Notes under the pieces: model-generated
Database searches by the model: none
What the model saw: the letters and a program-made list of their open reading frames with translations, nothing else
Told to the model about the DNA's origin: nothing
Assembly: GCF_932276165.1 (NCBI RefSeq)
Contig: NC_064009.1
Coordinates: 7,750,001-7,814,000 of the forward strand
DNA length: 64,000 nt
Source of the DNA: Plutella xylostella
Lineage: Eukaryota; Arthropoda; Insecta; Lepidoptera; Plutellidae
Direction of reading: 5' to 3'
Part shown: positions 43,123 through 55,764 of the stretch, piece after piece
How positions within the stretch are numbered: position 1 is the first letter of the stretch
Layout: each line of letters starts with the position of its first letter
Made by a program: the position numbers and the translations under genes

Positions 43123-46100
43123 CAGGCGTCTTGTGGCGCGAACAATGAGCTTGGTTTGACTTTGGCTATGACATTCGGCCGCTCGGCGTGCTTTAAATTC
43201 CTATGTATGGTCAGTTGTTGGCAAGGTGACATGCTCCCGTATAATATGTTGGGTTAACATAACGTTAACTTCTTTGCAAGGTATGTTAGTGCCACTACTA
43301 TTATGTATTTTAGCGTGACAAACACTAAGTGCGTCTAGGGTTTTTCATGTGGTGTCCTAATAACTGACTGACAAGGGTTTTTATGTGATGTCAGACAAAA
43401 TGTAATGTGAGCGTTCTTATTGCATTTTTAGGGTGCATTCATCACCCAAGAACGAATGTCGAACCTGGGACCGGCACCGTGAGTGTAGTACTGAAATATT
43501 TCACTGTAAGCGACCTGAAATCCCTAGCACAATTAATAAGTAATAAGTCTAATCCAACGTCTCTCAGCCAGACAATTTTACAAATTGATTTCAAGAAGCG
43601 GTTTCACAAACTAAATTATCCTTTATCCAATCTAGCCAATCTTTTGGTAATGACAGACCCCACAACGGCTGGTCATAATATTTTGATCGTTATCCTACCA
43701 AATAACGTTTCTACCAAACTTAAACTGCCTCCAGTAAAGATTTTTTTAACCCTGAAAAAGATGCTTATTAAAAGATTAGCGTGCCTCTAACAATGTTTGA
43801 ATCTTATTGAGACTGTTTACTTGCTTTTGATACCTCGACTGACTTCAAATCAGAAACCAAAGAGTAACTTCTATTGTATGTTAAAGATTCTTCTATACCT
43901 TATAAATCACGTAGCCATCGAAAATATATGATTAAATAAATAGTTTTTAAATTGAGTGCTTGACCACTTCAATATAATTTTCAATATAAAATGAGGTACC
44001 TATGTATTCAACTTCCCTTTGAAATGTTGAAACCACAGTCAAACGGTATCAGCCATGATACAGGGTCGTATAATGACGATGGTTTCCCGACCACGGCCAT
44101 TGCGGCCGCGAGACCAAAACACCCTTTTATGGGACCTCCATATATTTTTAGAGTTCCGAAGCACAGTTTTTTATCAGCCTTATTTTGAACCGTGCTACAT
44201 TACAGTGGGCCGATCCTTTCATGATCGTAATGAAACGTGCATCCGTAGCCCTATAATAGCACCTTTATCCAGAAGGGTTTCTGATTTGAAAGTACACACG
44301 GACGTATGTTATGTAAATGTATTGATTATTTTCTCTTTGAGTGTACTTTGCCTATCAAATTTACTTCGACAAGATTCCGGGCGCGCGCGTGGGATTGACG
44401 CGCGTATTATTCGCCCATAATAAGTCACCCCAAACAAATAAATTCACGCAGTGTAGACTTGGAGTAATATGAAACGAAATTAGATTCCTCAACGGGAGTG
44501 CTCGGAGTTTTGTATGGGTTTTTTATTTCCCCCTCGTGCGGTCGCCGATGGTGAAATGGGTAAAGTATGGGAGGTAATCCGCTGGTTAGTTGTGACGGGC
44601 ACGCGCGACGGTTAAGTCAGGGGCTACTCTTTCTTGACATAAAACGAACAAAAGCTGTCATGAAATCGGAACTGTCAGTTCTTTTTGTCTCGGTGAAAAA
44701 CACAAGACTACACTAACACTAACGCAGAAAATGAATTATTCAATTTAATCCGATTCTAATCTCGAAAATCGTGCCGGACATAAAACAATTTATATTATCA
44801 ATTAATCAAGCAGTAATATAAATCTAATTAACTATAGCATGAATGAGACATGAGCTGCCATTAATTTACGAACACTGCAGCGCCACATATTGTGTTCCCC
44901 CATAAAGATAATGGCCATTTTATCCTCAATAATAAAGACCCTACTCTCCTTAATGACGTGGGCTAGCTTCAGTGCCACACTGTTTAAAAACAGTATCTTT
45001 AAACTATCATAATGTTAAAATAGCATAAACAGTGAGAAAAAGTTAAAACTTATTATTTTTAATCCACCTTTTTAAAAAGTTTTTGAGTTTCCAAAAGTAT
45101 TCCTATTTAAGCTTCTTAACTTCGGTTAAACCTAGATTAGTCAAACCCTAACAACGAAGAGTGCAAAAGTCCGCGCGAGACTGAAGTCGGCCCAGCCAAA
45201 ACCAGATTGTAGACAATTAATTCTAGGAGCACTTTCCGGTCTAGACTTCAGACAACGCAACAGGACACTCGGATGTCAAGTAGAATTAGTAAATCTAAGT
45301 TGTTGTTAAGTTGCGAGTGGCGTAACTTAAATATTTACTTCATTTAGCTAAGTGCTCTTGAAATAGGACTGCTGCGGCCTAAGTTATTAACTCGAGTATT
45401 GAGTTAAATTGTTGTTGTTTTATTTCTTGGCTCAGTGTCTGTTTCACGAGATTATCGTTTAGCGAAAAAGGGGTGAAATTTTATTTTTACAGTGCTCCGT
45501 TTAAGTAATTAGATTTTGAGAAGGTTTTTTCATTCCCATGTAGTTATTGCCCCGTTTCCGCCGGTTTTTGGCACATAGAAAGCTTAAACAGTGAGTACAA
45601 ATGTACAGCGAAAAGCAGGCGAACCGCCTGGGAGTCACCTCTGACTACCCCGGAGATTACAGTCGTGAGCATATTTATTTATGTACTTATGTATTTAGAT
45701 CTTCTGCCGTCGCGCGATAGTGATCGTATTTATTATATTGCCTTAAATTGCTAACACTTTAAAATTAATAAGTTTTTACGTTACCTTGACAGTCAAATAA
45801 GTTTAAACTCGTACCTCCAGTGTGGACCCTCACCACTCAGGCTCAGATATTGGGATCGTTATCTCGCAAATAATCCCCCGATCTGATGCCGGTCCAGACA
45901 CGGCCGGGCCTATTCTTGTTAAAATACCGCGGGGCAGTTCGCAAAGTCGAAAACCTGTTTATTTCTTAAATTAAGGAATCTCTTTGATTCGGGCGCCGCC
46001 TGCATTTTGCTCCATTTTGCATTCCCGACCGCCGCGCACGTGAGCGTCATGCCCAATTTTTGGCGTCTCGGGCCGAGTTCGGGGTCCAGCGCTGAAGGCC

Positions 46101-47188
46101 TAGTTGGAACCTTCCTTATTTATTTTTATTAAGTTTTTAACCTTTAACTTAAAACTGTGGGGTCTTCTAACCTTCACGTTTGGGTCTGTGTTTGTCTTGG
46201 ATTGGATTGGACACTAGGCAATCTGTATGGATGCTTAAGATAGTGTGTAAGTAGTTTCGGAGGTTGGTAAAGCCAATTTAAATATCATATTTAAATAGAT
46301 AAGGTGGTATTTTAATTGAAGGTGGCTAGGTACACCTAGGTAGGTATATTCAATTGTAATAAAGGCCAAACATTTTAAACACTATATAAAGAAATAAAAT
46401 AAAAATCTGATTATAAAATAAAATAGAACACTACAGAACCCAATCCACGTGGATGGTTCGCGCTTGACGGCCTCGGTGGTCAACGGACTGCTCGGAACCT
46501 GATAGAAGCCGCAAATGAGTTTGCCGAATTTCACGTGCAACCTAATATATATAATATTTGATTTGAGTCGTTATATATTTTTGTTTTATATATTTACTTT
46601 CGAAGTTGAGTACCTTTTGTACAAGGATTTGATCAACCATTATAGTGCAGTGCAGTGCTTTAGGAAAAGCTTAAGTTTGGATGTTGATGATTATTTCCAT
46701 TGATTAACGACAACGAACCTAAACCTAACCTGATTAGTTAGAATTTCCCATGGCCATTTCCATTGATTAACTGATTTAATTTTTTCACCAGCAACCTCCA
46801 CCTGTAAGTACCTAGTTCATTATATACGTGTTAGCAAACAACGCAGACAGTCTGAAACTTCCATAAAACAAAGTGCAAACAGACTACAGGATCTGAAATA
46901 AAAGGTTCGTTTTGTGTCTTTTTGCCGTTCAACCCTAGAATGGGCGAATCAAAGCGAAAACCGCATCGGTCCCTGGGGGGTTACTCTAGCTTTACGATCC
47001 ACAGCTCTTATCACTTTACACGTTGCATTAAACGAACAGAGGGGAGAGTTTTTTTTTCTTTCAGTTTTGTTTCAATGGTGTAAAAACTTGCACTCCGCAT
47101 GCAGATGGCATGCGAAAACTTCGAAATATCGTATTCCCTATGTTAAAGTGACCCCACTGCAGTCTGCGACGCCTCCGCTGCGGCGCCT
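43123..47188. other. Region without recognised genes
   Basis: A 127-codon frame at 43407-43790 has no recognisable domain or start context. GC-richer unique stretches occur at about 44370-44690 and 45990-46100. Everything else is AT-rich. Confidence 0.35.
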
Positions 47189-47479
47189 TGGGGTTCACTC
47201 TTTATGACGGAAAACTAAGTTTCAAGCGCTGCTGGTCGAGCCACGACTCTATCACATATTAAGTGGCAATTTCGCCATAGTGGGTTATGCTCTAACCAGG
47301 CATTATTGCTTGACTTTTACCACATCTGTCAAGAATTTAATATGGAGATGACGTATAGGTAATTGATCAACCTTTTCCTGGTTACTTTTTAACCGACTAT
47401 GGAGAAATTTGAGCTTAACGTACCGATTGCACGACAGCTCTCGTTCGTTCGTTTTTCGTCAGTATAGAGTAACCCTCCT
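47189..47479. mobile_element. MITE (second copy) split by a nested element
   Basis: The left part (ggggttcactctttatgacg, agcgctgctgg) and the right part (gattgcacgacagctctcgt, gtcagtatagagtaaccctc) match the uninterrupted copy at 42985-43121. A 152-bp segment separates them. Confidence 0.7.
47263..47414. mobile_element. Nested 152-bp MITE with TTAA target duplication
   Basis: It is flanked by ttaa on both sides (47259-47262 and 47415-47418). Its ends, gtggcaatttcgccatag and ctatggagaaatttgagc, are imperfect inverses. A TTAA target is the piggyBac habit. The filled site can be checked against the uninterrupted MITE at 42985. Confidence 0.6.
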
Positions 47480-48422
47480 GCATTCGACCGCAGCGCCGCG
47501 GCTGCACTGAATAATAATGAGGCAACCGGCGGATCGAAATTTGCGAAAACAAACGCCTTCTGCCAGAGGGGGTTGTCCCTGGATGGTTTATTAGATGCGG
47601 TGTTTATTTTGCTTGGATAGGTTCTAGGTAAAAGATATCGGCATTTTATAACGCTGTATAGGTTAAATTTCAATCTCAACAGTAGCTAATGACTTGTATC
47701 ACGCACACGGTAGTAGGTGTAAGGTATAAACGATGAATGGGGAAGCAAAGACTATATAGTAACCGTTGCAGCTGTACAAAAAAAAACTATTTTTTTGGAA
47801 CCGTTTTTTTATCACATATAGATGGCGATAGATAGAGAATACTCATATTTGAACACAAAAAAATATTAATAATAAAATTAACAAGTTGTGACTTATTATT
47901 AGGGTGCGAAAGGTGGTCTTTCACCCAAAACTACCTCTGCCAGGCAACCTTTAGTTTTCTTGTAGCCTGCCTATACTGCATCATGTATCCATCCTGTACA
48001 AGTTATTTGATATTTTATACAGCAAAATCACGATACAACTTATCTTAAACAGTATGTAAGGCTGAGTACATAATATGATGGTATTCCGAATGTCGTTTAG
48101 TATTCTCGTCGCGTACTAACTCACGTGACTGCAGGAGGAGGGCCCACCGCAATTTGTTTCTGGGAAAAATACTTATTTCCCCTGTTTCATTATTTGGAAA
48201 TTTATTCGGTGTACACATTGCAACTTTATTATTAGGTTTTTTTTTAACACAATTTCGGGTTTAACGTGGATGTGTGGCAATGTCGGGAGGAACTTGTTTT
48301 AAGTTTGACAGATTATATTTTTTCTTTTAGCATTTTTGCTTTGTTCGAGTAGATAATTTATTGTGTACTAATAATAATAAATTGTGGCACACGACTATCC
48401 AACCCTAAGCTACATAGACTGA

Positions 48423-48569
48423 CCCCCTTATTCATAGAGAAGTTACAATACGTTTTAACTAATAAACTGTTTTGTCCCTCTCTGTAAAAGAACAAATTGT
48501 TCTTTGTCGGAGAGGGACAAAACAGTTTATTAGTTAAAACGTATTGTAACTTCTCTATGAATAAGGGGG
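48423..48569. mobile_element. Perfect-hairpin MITE, 60-bp arms
   Basis: Arms 48423-48482 and 48510-48569 pair without a mismatch by eye, starting cccccttattcatagagaag. The loop is 27 bp. TGA flanks both ends and is probably the 3-bp target duplication, as for PIF/Harbinger-like elements. Perfect arms imply a recent insertion. Confidence 0.85.
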
Positions 48570-49889
48570 TGAGTCTGTAATATAGGTGTCTGAAAGTACC
48601 TACATTTAAAATTTGATAAATACATGCACTTAATTTAATTACTTAAGTAACTACCTACTTTAAAATTAAAGCTTTATAAAAACTGCAGTTAAAGTATTAG
48701 TAGCAATGAAATACAATAAATCTAAAAATAAGATGACTTATAAAATCAACCAAGTGGTTGCCCCAAATAAAAATGAAGTTTTATCTCATTTTTTCGACGC
48801 TCGGCCCGAGATTCGTATCTTGACGTTTAGTTCAGTTTTTGCGGCTATCCTGTAGGTCGACCTAAATGTCGAAACGTACAGAAAAGTAAATAATGGAATA
48901 TTTGTACTAATTACCTGCTTAATGCTTTGATTGCAATCTTGATTTAATAAAATATTCCAAACCAGTTCTTTGACAGATTTGAACTTATGAATCTGGTGTC
49001 AATGTTATAGCCGTATACCAAATTTGTTCTTATACCGTGTCACAATTAATCTGTATAAGCTGTATGAAAACTAACCTTTGGAATAAGAGTTAGTGCAATC
49101 AGATGAATGGTACTAAAGTAACGTTATGGTGAAGAATTAACATCGGCTTGTGTTTTGGCTTGCGCCCCGGGACGGCAAAGCCACAGAGAATGCAAAACAA
49201 TACGGATCCGATGCCAAAATCGTAAATTCCTGTTTTGCACCGAACAGGGCCATATCTTATGGTCGTAGCGGGATTCTACTTTAGCACACTCGTATACATA
49301 ATATTTAAATGTCATAACTTATAAATAGTATATACGGGAAATTGAGTTTTAGATGGTTTATTCTATAATAAACTAACTTGCAGCCTTCTCTGAAGTTCTC
49401 TTTGCCTTAAAAAGTTGCTGTGGGATAAACTCAAAAACTTTGCATTTTTTTAATCAACTATTGGAACAGTGGAAATAGCTATCAGTGCCATTATACCCAT
49501 TTGTGTGGTTACAACATTGCCGTGTATAATTATCGCTAAATTGCCTTTCTCAATTACATTTTCATTTCCAATTTGTGTCTTTCTACAAATTGAAGCCATC
49601 AATTTGCCAAACTCAATTTTGTATCTATTTCTGTTACATTTATGGAAGTACCTTAAGTTATTTTTATACTTTTTTATATATCATTTTCATTTTTCAATGT
49701 ACATAGCTCTGACTTTTATAGAAATGATTTGTTTTCATACACCCGAGTCCGAGTTGTTCTATGTTCGTTTCCCTAGCAATTAATACTTCATCAATACTGT
49801 TTAGTAATTATATGTATATAAGCTAGTTATTGTCTGTAGTTTGTCGCCGTTTTTGCTTTATATACGATATATATTTTGCTTTATATACG

Positions 49890-49933
49890 ATTAAAATTTT
49901 ATATATGCTATTCGTTTGCATATATAAAATTTT
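49890..49933. repeat. Small AT-rich hairpin
   Basis: Arms taaaattttatatatgc and gcatatataaaatttta flank a 9-base loop. The left neighbour holds two copies of tttgctttatatacgat. Confidence 0.6.
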
Positions 49934-50475
49934 AAGTTAAGTTGGTTGTTGTAAGTGCAAGCACTTTTTTCGACAAGTATACAAAAAAATACTTGTCAAA
50001 GCTCGAGGCCTGACGGCGGCGGCTATTCCCTAACTCTGTGAATGCCGTTACAAATGATCAGTGATTGTTACCGTGGTGTGAGCATTAATCATTGATACAG
50101 ACGCTGGATTGTGAAAGGAATAATGGCAAATTATCACTGTTTAGCACACCGCTATGGATTTTTGAAGCCCGATGAAAAAAAGGGGACTCCAAATTTTGTA
50201 TCTACGGATTTATTGATGATCATTGATCTAAAACTACACCACTTAAAATTTATGGGGTGCATGAAAGAAGCCTCCTGAGTGACAACAACTGTTTATACGT
50301 CCTTCGCACCATGTGTCATCCACTGACACTATTCTGACTGGATTTTCTTTTGACCACGGTGACTAACCTAAGACGTGATTTGACGTCGAAACGATAAGAA
50401 CACATTTCAGGTGTTTATGTATTAGAAAACTAAGATTTATTATGATAAATAAAAAATAAATAGTATGTGTCGCAG

Positions 50476-50573
50476 GCATCTGGTTGAATCTCCTTTTTGG
50501 TTGAATCACTAGCGCCATCCAATGAACGCGTGTGATTCAACCAAAAAGGAAATTCATCAGATGCCTGTGACAT
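50476..50573. mobile_element. 98-bp hairpin MITE
   Basis: Ends caggcatctggttgaatctc and the near inverse gaaattcatcagatgcctg, with inner arms cctttttggttgaatcac and gtgattcaaccaaaaagg. The loop holds agcgccatccaatgaacgcg. Confidence 0.7.
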
Positions 50574-53537
50574 ATGCAAAGTATGCTGATGTTTGTGCTG
50601 ATTATGCAGCTTATTCCCGCTATATTGCCTATTGTTTTATTTGCCTGTTTACGGGAGATTCCAAACTGACATAAGGTTTTCCATACCGATCTTCCCTCAA
50701 TAATACACCCTTTGTTATAATATTTGTATAGTTACGAGTTTTCAAAAATATGTTCAAATAAAAGAACGTAGAGGTATTGTTAGTAGCACTTGAAAATGGT
50801 ATCACTGGGCATTGTGACTAGGAAAGGTAATTATTTTCATAGTTCTAAGAATTACACGGTAGATATGGCTTGTGTATTGTAAATTCTAAAGCTTCAAATG
50901 ATTTACGTGAGGCAGAGGTGCATTGAAGCACTAACTTCTCAATGGTATTAGGATGTTCTTAAAGATTGGGGCCTTTCATTTTCGTTTATTATATTTACTC
51001 AAACTATTAAGAAATTAGATAAACACCACCGCACTTAATGCTCTCTGGTTGTGGTGTGCCTTTTATTAATTGTGAAATGAAAATCTTGAAAAACATAAAA
51101 TGGCTTATTTTTCCAATAGTTTTAAAAAAAGTACTTCGTCTTCCTATATTTGTTTTTATAAAACCAGATAATTCACCTAGACGGGACGTAACCAATTTAG
51201 TCCATCACAATCAACAAAATACCTATCAACAAGTAAAATAAAAACCAACATGTATGTATTTTGACTCTGATGGGGTGGCCACACTGGCAACATTGAAAAA
51301 AAAATACCAACAAAAAGGGGTCCACCATTAGACGCGTGCGCAGCCCATGCGGGCTCCCACAATGAAATGAAATTATAAAACTTCTATAGTAATTGGCCAA
51401 TCATTATGAAGTTAGAAATGCTGCCCGTATTTTGTTTGCGGCGCTCGCACTAATGTTGCCTTTTGAAACCGGTTGTGAATTATTAATGGTACGATAATTA
51501 TGTACGAGTACCAAATGTGGTATTAGGTTTCTGTGAATTGGGAAATCTGACTTTTTCACTTAATTCGCATGGTTGCTATTACTACTGATATCGAAGTTAT
51601 ATGTCTACTATTTCCTGGTATTTCCTGTGCCTTGTTTTCGAATGAAACTAACTATAGTTTGTAAAATATAGAATGAGTCATATGACGTTTAATTGACAAA
51701 ATTCTTATGCCTGGTAAATAAAGTTGGTATGTACGAATTTACAGTAAGTATAACTTAATATACTTTTTGTTTTCACGCTTCACTCTTTGAAAATGCTACT
51801 CAATTGAAGCACTAATGCCGATAATATGTTTATATTTTTTATGTATGTCATATCAAAATTATCATTCTACAGTTCCGCGTAATTCTTTAACAAATTTAAG
51901 CAAATATGGCTTTCAATAACCCTTTATGAATGTACCCCGGGGAAGTCCCTCCGTGCCCAAACACTCGCCAGCATCATGTCGCCTTAAATAAACAAACCCT
52001 TTGGACACAGAAAAGGTAGAACTGACTAATAATCTAAAAAAAATAAGTGTGCATCTGTTAGTGTTACGAGAGATGAACTAATAAACAAAAAATCTGAAGA
52101 TCCGATCATCTTTCGATATAAGCAATCGGATTTTCTAAGTCGAAATATGTATTATTAGTGTACAAAAGGTGGACTTGATAAAAGGATTTTCGACCAACCA
52201 GCCTACAGAAGGTACAGGAAAGGTACAGGATATTCGCAAAACCATAGTATAGAGGTCCTAAAAATATAAAAGAAGATAGAACTTAATACAGACTAGTTCA
52301 CTAACTAATGTTCTATGGCAAAGTATACGAGCTATGCTTTGGGATGACAAATAAAAAAAAACTTCTCCCTTTTTCGTTATTCGCAAACCAGCCCCGCTGC
52401 GGATTAGTAAAAACACACCGGAAACCGGCGCAATGTCAACACGCCATTTTGCTGACTTCTTCGAAATTTAAAAGTCAAATTTTAAATTACAATCAACTGT
52501 GCTGTCTTAAGCTAATAAAAAATAGCGTTGGAAAAATTTACTTAGGTTATATAAGTTATATTAGAAGTTACGCATTAAGTACTTAGGTAAGTTTTTTTTT
52601 ATTTGTTATTATAATGATGGTATTTATTTTTGTTTTGGTTAAGTACGCATTATGTAAAATTTCCTGTGATTTCAAGTGTATTCGTATTCCTGTTGGAGTC
52701 TCGAGATTCTGCCTTTAATCAAACAAACACCAATTCAATACTAAACACAATATAGATGTACCTACCTACATATTTAAGTACTTATTCTGTACTAATTAAG
52801 ATCAATACATGGACCCGTTATATTCCGGCATTCTTACGATGAAGTCCACACAAGCCAAAATGATGTGTGTTAATTAAAGGACCTTATTGAGAGGTGGCAC
52901 AACTACTTTCACAAACAAAAAATATTTAAATCGCGTGATAGGTCGCGAGCCGCCTACCTTTGTAGAACGAGCCTTGTATTCGGTTTCCATGATGACTGCT
53001 TAAAGAATTAAGAAGGAAATTATGAAACATCAGATATTATAGGATACATAAATTTCCTTATGATCTCATGAAAATAACATTAAAGTAATGTGAAACGATT
53101 AAAACGGATTGGTTATTTACAAATGTTACAATGTATTTAAAGTATTTGACGTTGATTCAACGTGTGGTCCGTTACGAGACGGGATATACGGCAGTCATAA
53201 CAAATAACAAGTAGCCACAATTTCACATTTTATTTTTTTTGACGAGTATTTAATGTATAATTTTGCGATGGCTCTGAAGATATCTGTAAAAAAACGTGAT
53301 CGAACTAGGCTACAATGTAATATATTGACTATTCGGTATTTGTAAAAAATAATATGCAGATCTTGATGAAACAATGGATTTTGTTACTGTGCGTGTATCT
53401 TTAACTAACATAAAGAGAAATAACATTGATGCTAATGATTATAAAAATACAACCACTAAAGGACATTCAATTTTTTTCCGTAATGAGAGTTAAAGGCGAC
53501 TTCTACCAGTTGCAATCAACACCGATAGATACATATA

Positions 53538-54257
53538 CAGGGTGGCCCAAAGAGTGACGTCCAAAGGAAAATGTTTGATTCCTTAGGTCAAGGGGTAGCC
53601 AAATCACCCCCATGTATGTTCAGCAATTTTTAGTAGTTTAGGAGTTATGATTTTTTTTCCAAATTTTCTACGAAAATCGACCTCAGTGGATTAATTATGT
53701 TTTATTATTTTTTGGATAACTTTTTTAAAGCATTTTTTTATTTTTGTGTCATCCTCTTAAGTTGTTATTTTAACCATACAAGTTTCAGCTTCCTAGCTGT
53801 AATTTAAGTTAGTTATTTTTTTATCGAAAGTTCGAATTATATCATCGAGCTAGACTGCTCTGAATTTTCTACTTGAAATTAAAAATTGAAAAAGATATTC
53901 TCATGATCCCTTATTAATTTTAAAAACTCTGCAAGGTTCCAAAATTACATAAAAATAAAAATAAACTATTGCTTAATAGGGTATTATTTGCAGAAAAAAG
54001 CCTTCAAAGGTACCTGGGTAGAAATTACCTAATTAGTAAATTGTTTCAGAAAGTTGAAATATTCCTGTTATGTCATTACTAAGGACTAATTAAGTTAGAA
54101 AATCTATCAAATTGAAGGGAAAATTAAATTATTTACTTTTATTTTAAATTTACGTTACATTTTTGAATGTAAATTCTTAGAAAAATGTTTTAGTCTGAGT
54201 AGTAAGATTTATGAGATAATTTTATCCTAACTAATATTATAAACGCGAAAGTAACTG

Positions 54258-54288
<31 letters not shown>

Positions 54289-55501
54289 TACTCTTTCACG
54301 CCAAAACTACTGAACGGATTTGAATGAAATTTGGTATACATACGGTCTAGACCCTGGGAAAGAACATAGGCTACTTTTTATCCCGGAATTCCCACGGGAA
54401 AACTTTTTAAGGCGAAGCGAAGCGCGCGGGACCAGCTAGTTATTAATAATAAGTAAATAAACTCTAATAATTATTTTACACATTTACTCACAATAAATTT
54501 TTAAAATGGCGACCTCCCATAGCAATAAACAACCTACATCTACGCAAGAAATTTTCTTTAAGTCGCCTATACGCTTCTCTGTTTCATTCAGATGTAACTT
54601 TTTGACAGATGTCACATTTTTGAGAAAAGGTACTTTTTTACATGTTTAACCTTTTGACAAATGTCATATTTTTTACATTTGTCACTTTTTTGACTTAAAG
54701 AAAATTTCTTGCGTAGATGTAGGTTGTGTATTGCTATGGGAGGTCGCCATTTTGAAAATTTATTGTGAGTAAATGTGTAAAATAATTATTAGAGTTTATT
54801 TACTTATTATTAATAATAAAATTATCTCATAAATCTTACTACTCAGACTAAAACATTTTTCTAAGAATTTACATTCAAAAATGTAACGTAAATTAAAAAA
54901 AATGTAAATAATTTAATTTTCCCTTCAATTTGATACATTTTCTAACTTAATTAGTCCTTAGTAATGACATAACAGGAATATTTCAACTTTCTGAAACAAT
55001 TTACTAATTAGGTAATTTCCACCCAGGTACCTTTGAAGGCTTTTTTCTGCAAATAATACCCTATTAAGCAATAGTTTATTTTTATTTTTATGTAATTTTG
55101 GAACCTTGCGGAGTTTTTAAAATTAATAAGGGACCATGAGAATATCTTTTTCAATTTTTAATTTCAAGTAGAAAATTCAGAGCAGTCTAGCTCGATGATA
55201 TAATTCGACCTTTCGATAAAAAAATAACTAACTTACATTACAGCTAGGAAGCTGAAACTTTTATGGTTAAAAGAACAACTTAAGAGGATGACACAAAAAT
55301 AAAAAATGCTTTAAAAAAGTTATCCAAAAAATAATAAAACATAATTAATCCACTGAGGTCGATTTTCGTAGAAAATTTGGAAAAAAAATCATAACTCCTA
55401 AACTACTAAAAATTGCTGAACATACATGGGGGTGATTTGGCTACCCCTTGACCTAAGGAATCAAACATTTTCCTTTGGACGTCACTCTTTGGGCCACCCT
55501 G
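53538..55501. mobile_element. 2-kb foldback element with about 810-bp arms
   Basis: The left end cagggtggcccaaagagtga is exactly mirrored by the right end tcactctttgggccaccctg, and pairing continues inwards to about 54564 and 54692. The left arm is 1027 bp including a 216-bp Helitron-like insertion, so the true arms are about 811 and 810 bp. A 127-bp spacer holds several gaca.atgtca units. TA (or TATA) flanks both ends. No transposase is encoded. It is a very large hairpin in any transcript that crosses it. Confidence 0.9.
54225..54440 (+). mobile_element. Helitron-like element, copy 6, inside the left arm of the foldback
   Basis: It runs from tcctaactaatattataaac to cagctagt and sits at a site that is intact in the right arm (ttattaataataaaattatc). 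It therefore arrived after the foldback formed, and gives an exact empty-site comparison: insertion between a and t, with no target duplication seen. Confidence 0.9.
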
Positions 55502-55558
55502 TATATCCTCTCTTTTTGGGATGACAGAAATTCCGCTCATACCATGTCCAAATCCTAA

Positions 55559-55764
55559 TCCTTACTAATATTATAAATGCGAAAGTAACTGTGTCTGTCT
55601 CTCTGTCCGTTTTACTCTTTCACGCCAAAACTACTGAACGGATTTGAATGAAATTTGGTATACATATGGTCTAGACCCTGAGAAAGAACATAGGCTACTT
55701 TTTATCCCGGAATTCCCACGGGAAAGCTTTTTAAGGCGAAGCGAAGCTCGCGGGAACAGCTAGT
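55559..55764 (+). mobile_element. Helitron-like element, copy 7
   Basis: Full copy from tccttactaatattataaat to cagctagt. The gtct run is short and interrupted (gtctctctgtccg). Confidence 0.86.

Larger units (their letters stand above)
48573..53537. other. AT-rich region with two small hairpins
   Basis: Contains hairpins at 49890-49933 and 50476-50573 and a LINE-tail fragment at 52158-52235. No recognisable coding sequence. Confidence 0.4.

Noticed and set aside
43407..43790. 127-residue plus-strand ORF
   Set aside because: No recognisable domain, no splice or leader context, and a length that chance can give in this region.
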